Shown here piece by piece: positions 58,604 to 64,000 of a DNA stretch of 64,000 nucleotides. Each line of letters begins with the position of its first letter. The stretch's first letter is position 1. This DNA is from Acinetobacter sp. Marseille-Q1618 (GTDB lineage: Bacteria; Pseudomonadota; Gammaproteobacteria; Pseudomonadales; Moraxellaceae): contig NZ_CADDWJ010000005.1 of assembly GCF_902809855.1 (NCBI RefSeq), forward strand, positions 53,720 through 117,719. Reading direction: 5' to 3'. The notes below the pieces were generated by a model that was not told the origin of the DNA, did not search any database, and was given only the letters and a program-made list of their open reading frames with translations. A program made the translations under genes and the position numbers.

Positions 58604-59062
58604 TTATTTGAACAGTTGTGAAAAATCATCCGCACATGTTTTTACCATGATAATGGCATGTTCTCGACTACCATCTTTATTTGGATAATAATTTTTACGC
58701 AGGTCAATTTGATGAAAATCAGATTTCTCATATAAAGCTATTGCAGCTTGATTGGACTCACGTACTTCTAAAAAAATTTGGATCGGATTATTTTTTAATA
58801 ATTGAATAGATTCTGCTAAAAGTTGATAGCCAAAACCCTGACCTTGATGCTGTGGATGGACTGCCATTAATAATAAATTCGCTTCATCCAAAACAGGCTG
58901 TAAAATACAAAAAGCAACGACCTCACCTTGTATATCCAGCACCGTACTTTGATAACTTTCAATAGCTTCCTGAAATTGATGCTGCGTCCAAGGATGAGAT
59001 TGGACTAAGTTTTCAATCTCAGAAACAGTATTTAAGTCAGCTGCTTGCATCAAACGAATCAT
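58604..59062 (-). CDS. rimI: Ribosomal-protein-alanine N-acetyltransferase RimI-like
   Basis: A 152-residue GNAT acetyltransferase. The RimI-like pattern is seen: IENLVQSHPWTQHQFQEAI, LLMAVHPQHQGQGFGYQLL (CoA loop) and LEVRESNQAAIALYEKSDF, and RKNYYPNKDGSREHAIIM. RimI acetylates the N-terminus of ribosomal protein S18. It is convergent with bpt (14 bp between stops). Confidence 0.88.
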   Translation of the reverse strand: MIRLMQAADLNTVSEIENLVQSHPWTQHQFQEAIESYQSTVLDIQGEVVAFCILQPVLDEANLLLMAVHPQHQGQGFGYQLLAESIQLLKNNPIQIFLEVRESNQAAIALYEKSDFHQIDLRKNYYPNKDGSREHAIIMVKTCADDFSQLFK

Positions 59063-59126
59063 CTTCGTTCATCATCTTTTAGAGTAAAAAGCGAATTATA
59101 AGAATTTCTCTACAGAAGTCTAATAA

Positions 59127-59160
59127 AAAAGGAAGATTCATAGAAATCTTCCTTTTATTT
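59127..59160 (-). terminator. Terminator downstream of the metal-dependent hydrolase gene
   Basis: Stem AAAAGGAAGATT / AATCTTCCTTTT with T-runs on both strands; it ends the gene at 59178. Confidence 0.8.
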
Positions 59161-59177
59161 ATTTTTAATAAATTAGT

Positions 59178-60059
59178 TTAAAGACCTAATTTAGTCTTCC
59201 ATGTTTCTAATAATTCTTTTGTATCCAAATCATTTGGGTGGAAGCCTGGTTTAAAATACATCAACATTTCTTTGACCATCCCAGCAATAATCCCTTTCGA
59301 TGGACTATAAGCATATTTGTAGATTGAACCTAACTCTTTCATATTGACTTTGTTATCCGCTTTTAAAAGTTTATAAACAAATGAAGATTGCTCAAGAAGA
59401 ATCAATCCCATGGCTACAACTAAAGCGGTATTACGTAGTGCATATGATTTTAGCCCACGTCCAAAAACTTCTTCGTACACATCATAGGCTACTGCTTTGT
59501 GCTCATTTTCTTCAATCGCATGCCACAACCATAGATACTTCATGGTTTCATCTGTCATCAATTCCTGAATATGAGGATTACGTAATAATTCAGAAGCGAT
59601 TGTTGCGGTAAAATGCTCTAAAGCTGTGGTTGCTGTTAAGTCTACCATTTCTTGTGTCATACCAAATGGTTTAACAACTTTACCAAAAACCTTACGTGCA
59701 CTTTGAATAAGCCAGTCAGTATGTTGCTCTAAACTTCCAACATCATGACCATATTTTTGTGCTGATTGGTTAAATCCCACATGTTCTTGGGTATGCATGG
59801 CTTCTTGACCAATAAAAGCGCTAATTTCTTTTTGTAATGCTTCATTGTCTTTAATTTCAGGGTAATGACGCACTGCGCGCACAGAGTCAATAAATAACTT
59901 TTCACCAGCTGGGAATAATGCTGATAAACCAGTCATAAAATGAGTTAAACCTGCCGATCCATTCATCCAATATTCAGGAACATTTTCAAAATTAAAATTC
60001 ATGCGACGAACAGGGAAAGTAGCTCCTGCTCTATTGGAGATATTTACTTTGGCATTCAT
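59178..60059 (-). CDS. Ferritin-like metal-dependent hydrolase (PF10118 type)
   Basis: A 293-residue helical protein. The repeated metal motifs are FIGQEAMHTQEHVGFN (about 88-103), TTALEHFTATIA (about 140) and WHAIEENEHKAVAYDVYE (about 180-197), which together resemble a di-iron four-helix site. The start VRRMNFNFENVPEYW is typical. Called metal-dependent hydrolases in annotation, their real activity is not known. It lies between rimI and the pilin operon and is monocistronic. Confidence 0.8.
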   Translation of the reverse strand: MNAKVNISNRAGATFPVRRMNFNFENVPEYWMNGSAGLTHFMTGLSALFPAGEKLFIDSVRAVRHYPEIKDNEALQKEISAFIGQEAMHTQEHVGFNQSAQKYGHDVGSLEQHTDWLIQSARKVFGKVVKPFGMTQEMVDLTATTALEHFTATIASELLRNPHIQELMTDETMKYLWLWHAIEENEHKAVAYDVYEEVFGRGLKSYALRNTALVVAMGLILLEQSSFVYKLLKADNKVNMKELGSIYKYAYSPSKGIIAGMVKEMLMYFKPGFHPNDLDTKELLETWKTKLGL

Positions 60060-60200
60060 TACAGTTACTCCTAAATGGCGTTCTCACACCAAAAACTTAT
60101 GTTTGTTTTTCTACATTTTTATATTACGACTTTATGAAGTTTAGATAAGTGCAGATAAGGTCATACAAATATCAGTTTAGGACATGAAGATTAAAAATTT

Positions 60201-60230
60201 AAGTTTTGGCTAACTAAGTAGCCAAAACTT
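60201..60230 (-). terminator. Terminator of the minor pilin operon
   Basis: A 12-bp perfect stem AAGTTTTGGCTA / TAGCCAAAACTT, followed on the minus strand by AAATTTTTAAT. Confidence 0.75.
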
Positions 60231-60258
60231 ATTTTTATAAAATACAACTGGAAAGATT

Positions 60259-61716
60259 TTACATATAGCGTATTGCGCCAGCTTTTAAGACACTTTTAAT
60301 GCTTGGAATATTATTCCCTGAGGAGTTACTTTTCCCTAAAGTAATGGTCATATTCCCTTGAACCTCTGTCGTCAAAGTGCCTGTTACGACCAAATTTCCT
60401 TTAATATTGATATTTCCAGTTCCGGTAATTTTGCCCGATGCCTTACCTGTTCCGCCTGCACCTTGGGTGCCTAAAATATTACCAAATAAATTCATCTCTG
60501 TTTTATTAGCTGCATCAATAGCAAATGATGCGTCAGTTAGAAATAAAATATTTGCCAAATTTGCAGGGAAAGCATCTATATTATTTAAATACTTATCACG
60601 ATTATTATAAAAAAAATCAATTGATGTTAATAAGTTTCTATCACTTAAACTATAAGGCTTACAATATTGTATTGGATAGTTATCCTGTGGACATACTTTT
60701 TCTAAACGACTTTTAATCTGACTATTTGTAGCAGTTAATAAGTAATGTAATGGCGCATAAATATTATAAGCTCCTGCACTATTCCCCTTTGATAATTCTG
60801 TTGTTACCGACCCTACTGCTAACACGGAGTTCACATAATCTGAAGGAGTTGAGTTTAATTGCAATTTTACATCCCCATCAAACCAAATTACGCCTGCTAA
60901 GTTGGCTTTGGAACTATCAAAAGTCCAAATACCTGAATTCAAGGTAACACCTTGGCTTGGACAGGTAATTGCTGTTTCAACAGTAATATTTGTCCCAGAT
61001 ACATTTAAGTTATTTCTAAAACATGCTATTGCACCTGCACTATTTCTGGTAAAAATATAGTTTGCAGAACTCCTTAGCATCGTTGCAGTGGCTACTTCTA
61101 AATTTCCATTAAACTCTTGAACATCGATATGATCTAATGCTACTTCTTTACCAGCGGTATTAGTCACTTTACCTGCATTACTCCCCCCTACAAAAATTGT
61201 AACGTCATCTCCTTCTTCACCTTTAAAGGTAGCGGAGCCTCCCACCACTAAACCACCAGCAAAAATTGTCCCTGCTACAGATTGAGGTTTTATTTCTTTT
61301 GCGAAATTATATTGAGCGCGAATAATACTTGTCGCTCCACCGCTTTTTCCTTCAATATCATAACAATATTGATTTTCTAATGTACATGCCGCAACTTTGG
61401 TATAGGTGTTAACAATCTCTCCTGAACTATCTGTTACCTTCCCTTTCACTGTTTTATTGAGTTCATTTTGATTCATTGTCTTTAAAAAACGAGAGACTGC
61501 TTGAACACCTACCATTGCATTCATTTGCGCCTGTGTTTGAGCATGTACCGTTATTGCACTTGATTGCATACTACGGGTTGTCGATAAATAGCCAACAGAC
61601 AAGGCTGTTAAAGACATTCCAACTAAAACCACAAATAATAATGATGAAAAACCTGACTGTGCAAAAGAATGATGTGATTGGTGAGATAAGTGTTTATTAT
61701 TTAAAATAACTTTCAT
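60259..61716 (-). CDS. Long PilX-like minor pilin / surface protein
   Basis: A 485-residue protein, far longer than the usual PilX (about 200). The N-terminal segment HHSFAQSGFSSLLFVVLVG is a prepilin-like helix with G before F but without the Glu at +5, as in tip-type pilins. Then comes a region of about 350 residues; the end is a Gly/Thr-rich beta-repeat (GNINIKGNLVVTGTLTTEVQ) that resembles a bactofilin-like beta-helix. Cysteines are scattered (CTLENQYC, CPQDNYPIQYC). Last of the pilin operon. No pilY1 follows, so this protein may act as the tip. ATG at 61716 has AAGGGG 6 bases before it. Confidence 0.65.
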   Translation of the reverse strand: MKVILNNKHLSHQSHHSFAQSGFSSLLFVVLVGMSLTALSVGYLSTTRSMQSSAITVHAQTQAQMNAMVGVQAVSRFLKTMNQNELNKTVKGKVTDSSGEIVNTYTKVAACTLENQYCYDIEGKSGGATSIIRAQYNFAKEIKPQSVAGTIFAGGLVVGGSATFKGEEGDDVTIFVGGSNAGKVTNTAGKEVALDHIDVQEFNGNLEVATATMLRSSANYIFTRNSAGAIACFRNNLNVSGTNITVETAITCPSQGVTLNSGIWTFDSSKANLAGVIWFDGDVKLQLNSTPSDYVNSVLAVGSVTTELSKGNSAGAYNIYAPLHYLLTATNSQIKSRLEKVCPQDNYPIQYCKPYSLSDRNLLTSIDFFYNNRDKYLNNIDAFPANLANILFLTDASFAIDAANKTEMNLFGNILGTQGAGGTGKASGKITGTGNINIKGNLVVTGTLTTEVQGNMTITLGKSNSSGNNIPSIKSVLKAGAIRYM

Positions 61717-61726
61717 GTCTTGCCCC

Positions 61727-62428
61727 TTATTTAAAATTAAACAAGCACGTAATGTTTTGAATAGGTTCTGAAGTACTTTCTGTACTTGCAGCATAAGGAT
61801 GTGCTATCAGAACAACCTGATATTTCCCCCCTTGCGTTGCTTCAACTTCTGTACTTGTACTCACTGCCACAGTTTGATCAGCAATACCAAATGGAAAACA
61901 AGGACTTGTAGCGTCTTGAACTTTAATATCAATACGTCCGATTTGATTATTGTTATTTGTTAATCCTGCGCTGTTATTTTGAATAATTTCTCTTGAAGAG
62001 GTCGTTTCTGATGGCTGAGCTAAACTGGTACAATCATATCCTTCGCTTTCACCAAAAATTTTTAAACTATTGGCTTTGCTGACCAAAGCTTGACATTTAT
62101 CTGAGGTTATTTTCCATACCAATATCTTACCCACTCGCCCTTTATTGAGTGCAGTGCCATCCTCTGCAAAAACCTGAAAGTTCACACCGTAACCTTGGGT
62201 GGTATCTACTAAATTATAGCCAATACCCTGTAAAATTCGATCAGTCGTAATTAAGCCTAGCATCAAACCACTGTCTGTTCTCGCACCCTGACTAGCAGTC
62301 GCTGTGACTTTTCCCGTAACAACAAAAGCCCTAAGCATAGCTAAAATAATGATGATAGAGAGCGTAAGGGCAATTAATAACTCTATTAATCCCACACCAC
62401 GTTGGTGAATAAATGCTGAATATTTCAT
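61727..62428 (-). CDS. pilW: Type IV pilus minor pilin PilW-like
   Basis: A 233-residue prepilin-type protein. The class III signal is HQRGVGLIELLIALTLSIII with the Glu at +5 after cleavage at G. Then GLMLGLITTDRILQGIGYN is the PilW family pattern, with cysteines in the C-terminal region (CQALV, YDCTSLA, CFPFG, CLFNFK). It primes pilus assembly. It lies 8 bp after pilV. Confidence 0.8.
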   Translation of the reverse strand: MKYSAFIHQRGVGLIELLIALTLSIIIILAMLRAFVVTGKVTATASQGARTDSGLMLGLITTDRILQGIGYNLVDTTQGYGVNFQVFAEDGTALNKGRVGKILVWKITSDKCQALVSKANSLKIFGESEGYDCTSLAQPSETTSSREIIQNNSAGLTNNNNQIGRIDIKVQDATSPCFPFGIADQTVAVSTSTEVEATQGGKYQVVLIAHPYAASTESTSEPIQNITCLFNFK

Positions 62429-62435
62429 ATTTCAC

Positions 62436-62867
62436 CTAGGGCGTCATTTGCACTTTCACAGGTACAAACGTATCTGTATCTGCAATACTTAATGCGGTAG
62501 AACGTACGATAATTTCATTCACACCAGAGGACTTTACGCCATTATTGACATGATCAAATGCTGAGACGGTATATCCATTGTCTTCTACCTCACAATTTAA
62601 AGAAATACTTTGATCTGCAATTTCTATTTGTAAATCATGTTGTCCTACCACGCTATTACACCCATTTTCTTCTAGCTCAGCACGTAGCTGATTTACTGTA
62701 TGTAAATGAATGTTTTGATCACGATGCATAACAGCAGTTCGTCCAGTAACAAACGCAGCGCCCAAACCAATAATCGACATCAACAACATAGAAACTAAAA
62801 CCTCTATCAAACTGATACCCTTTTGGTTTTTAAAATATGGGGATTTTTTATAAGCTTCCTTGAGCAT
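62436..62867 (-). CDS. pilV: Type IV pilus minor pilin PilV-like
   Basis: A 143-residue prepilin. The cleavage site is QKGISLIEVLVSMLLMSIIG, followed by LGAAFVTGRTAVMHRDQN. Two cysteines (NGCNSV, LNCEVE) may form a disulfide. The ATG at 62867 has GGAGG 5 bases before it; the longer frame begins at a GTG. It overlaps the fimT-like gene by 20 bp. Confidence 0.8.
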   Translation of the reverse strand: MLKEAYKKSPYFKNQKGISLIEVLVSMLLMSIIGLGAAFVTGRTAVMHRDQNIHLHTVNQLRAELEENGCNSVVGQHDLQIEIADQSISLNCEVEDNGYTVSAFDHVNNGVKSSGVNEIIVRSTALSIADTDTFVPVKVQMTP

Positions 62868-63288
62868 CTGTTCCTCCACTTGCTGAAATCGTATAAGTTG
62901 TACAACCTGAAGTCATCACATGTGCATTGTTATTGAGCTTAATTTGATTAAGGCAACTATTTGTTAAATTGATTGAGGTGCGTGTAGGGACAGCAACTTC
63001 CCATAAAGTACGATCTAAGCTGTTTACAACCTGAATTATTTTATTTGTATTATCAACTTTTAAACTAGCAACAGCTTGGGTTGAATCTTGCTTAATTCCT
63101 TGAGGATTACGAATTGCCTCATTTTTAGTACGTTCATACGCCTCTAAAAACATTTTTTCAGTTTTCATGATCTGATTATTTGCAATCCATGCCTGTGAAA
63201 AAGGGATTACTGCAAAAATAGACAATAATAAAATTGCCACAACGATCATTAATTCGATTAAGGTAATCCCTTTCTGTAGATTTACCAT
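62848..63288 (-). CDS. fimT: Type IV pilus minor pilin FimT/FimU-like (GspH type)
   Basis: A 146-residue prepilin. The start LQKGITLIELMIVVAILLLS is the class III signal; then AWIANNQIMKTEKMFLEAYERTKNEAI is the GspH/FimT pattern. Two cysteines near the end (NSCLNQ, SGCTTY). It begins inside the end of the pilE-like gene (7 bp overlap) and ends inside pilV. FimT proteins also bind DNA in natural transformation; whether this one does is unknown. Confidence 0.8.
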   Translation of the reverse strand: MVNLQKGITLIELMIVVAILLLSIFAVIPFSQAWIANNQIMKTEKMFLEAYERTKNEAIRNPQGIKQDSTQAVASLKVDNTNKIIQVVNSLDRTLWEVAVPTRTSINLTNSCLNQIKLNNNAHVMTSGCTTYTISASGGTDAQGSL

Positions 63289-63710
63289 GAATTAACTCCA
63301 CCGCACCCCATTGCACCTGAAATTGTACGTGTATTCGTATTATCCAAACTCAAAGTACAACCGGCATTACGACTTCCAGTTTTTCCTGTAGCCGTCAATG
63401 CATAACTACTTTCTGTCATATTCACGGTATAATCAAAAGTTTCTGATTCCGTTGGTTGCCATCCTGCCGCAAAAGTTTTAGTTTCCGCGGTGGTAGTGGT
63501 AGGGTTTGTGATTGGAATTGGATATTTTAAACTGCGTTGATAAAGCCCCTCTAAAACAACACTCAGTGTTATTAAATCCGCACTCGCATTTTTAGTTTTA
63601 GCTTTAGTAATATATTGCGAATATGATGGTAAGGCGATGGCTGCTAAAATCGCAATAATAACAATTACAACCATTAATTCAATGAGTGTAAACCCATACG
63701 CCTTTTTCAT
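63282..63710 (-). CDS. pilE: Type IV minor pilin PilE-like
   Basis: A 142-residue pilin. MKKAYGFTLIELMVVIVIIA with Glu5 is the perfect class III signal, then LPSYSQYITKAKTKNASADL is the classic minor-pilin sequence, and the C-terminal disulfide region has AGCTLSLDN and AMGCGG. It is the first gene of a five-gene operon read on the minus strand. Family sure, exact role (PilE as opposed to major pilin) less so, but the length suggests a minor pilin. Confidence 0.82.
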   Translation of the reverse strand: MKKAYGFTLIELMVVIVIIAILAAIALPSYSQYITKAKTKNASADLITLSVVLEGLYQRSLKYPIPITNPTTTTAETKTFAAGWQPTESETFDYTVNMTESSYALTATGKTGSRNAGCTLSLDNTNTRTISGAMGCGGVNSW

Positions 63711-64000
63711 TTTAAATATCTCTTACAAAAATAAAACATATCATATTAAGTAAATGAGTTTTCAATGAATGATAAGCGACGAATGGTATTAAAAAAATGA
63801 TAAAAAATTATTATTAATCAATAGTTTAACTCGTTAACAATTTTATTATATTCAATTAAATAAATCTCTTTTAATGTTGTTTTTGTTATAACATTCACAC
63901 TTAAATATTATTATGTTAATTTTTACAGATAATAATCCAGACCTAAATAATAAGATTTAATATTTACTTGACAGTATAATTTTTGGTAATTGAGTTTAAA
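63711..64000. other. AT-rich region upstream of the pilin operon
   Basis: 290 bp to the window edge, with no ORF of note. It should hold the operon promoter. I see AT-rich tracts but cannot fix a -35/-10 pair. Confidence 0.4.

Overview
The window looks like chromosomal DNA of an Acinetobacter species (Moraxellaceae). The base composition is AT-rich. The housekeeping proteins (Fur, BamE, MinCDE, PilTU, FtsK-TrxB-Aat-Bpt, Dut-AlgC-ArgB) are of gammaproteobacterial type in Pseudomonadales-like order, and several small proteins (PA4642-type, a four-helix membrane protein like the ABZJ_00895 family) point the same way. The genus call is inference from protein character, not from a marker such as 16S. 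I found no rRNA, tRNA, CRISPR array, prophage or intact insertion sequence.

Layout. 1-5 kb: SRPBCC protein, RraB-like RNase E inhibitor, EmrAB-type drug efflux pair, thioesterase. 5-16 kb: hemB, thiO, an epimerase, an acyltransferase operon, a candidate structured small RNA (about 8862-9050), Spo0M-like protein, a HAD phosphatase, thiD, a ferritin-like protein, a NERD protein and ogt. 16-17 kb: two tandem Gdx/SugE guanidinium exporters behind what reads as a guanidine-II (mini-ykkC) riboswitch. 17-20.5 kb: a copper operon (CopL-like protein, copA, copB). 20.7 kb: six TTATC-starting 9-mers, one of them a perfect DnaA box, spaced exactly 12 bp apart beside rpe. 21.6-24.2 kb: DUF2218 protein and an M48 protease/DUF898 pair.

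24.2-25.7 kb is the accessory island. It holds a 104-bp element with inverted ends, a 31-codon ORF, and a lone PD-(D/E)XK nuclease-like gene lying between two copies of the acnD 3' end plus its terminator. This looks like a cargo gene inserted at the 3' end of acnD that re-supplied the gene's tail and left the old tail behind. It is the best candidate here for an undescribed system.

25.7-38.5 kb: acnD, ygfZ, yggS, pilT-pilU, fur, bamE, rnfH coupled to an NSS-like transporter, bacteriohemerythrin, a glutamine amidotransferase and an OlsB-like acyltransferase. 38.8-45 kb: argB, algC, dut, rep and an OmpA-like lipoprotein. 45-59 kb: PlsC-type acyltransferase, a voltage-sensor-like membrane protein, minCDE, LysE exporter, ftsK, trxB, a methyltransferase, aat-bpt (N-end rule) and rimI. 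59-63.7 kb: a ferritin-like hydrolase and a type IV minor pilin operon (pilE, fimT, pilV, pilW, and a very long PilX-like protein with no pilY1 after it). With pilTU at 31-33 kb this implies a working twitching/DNA-uptake pilus.
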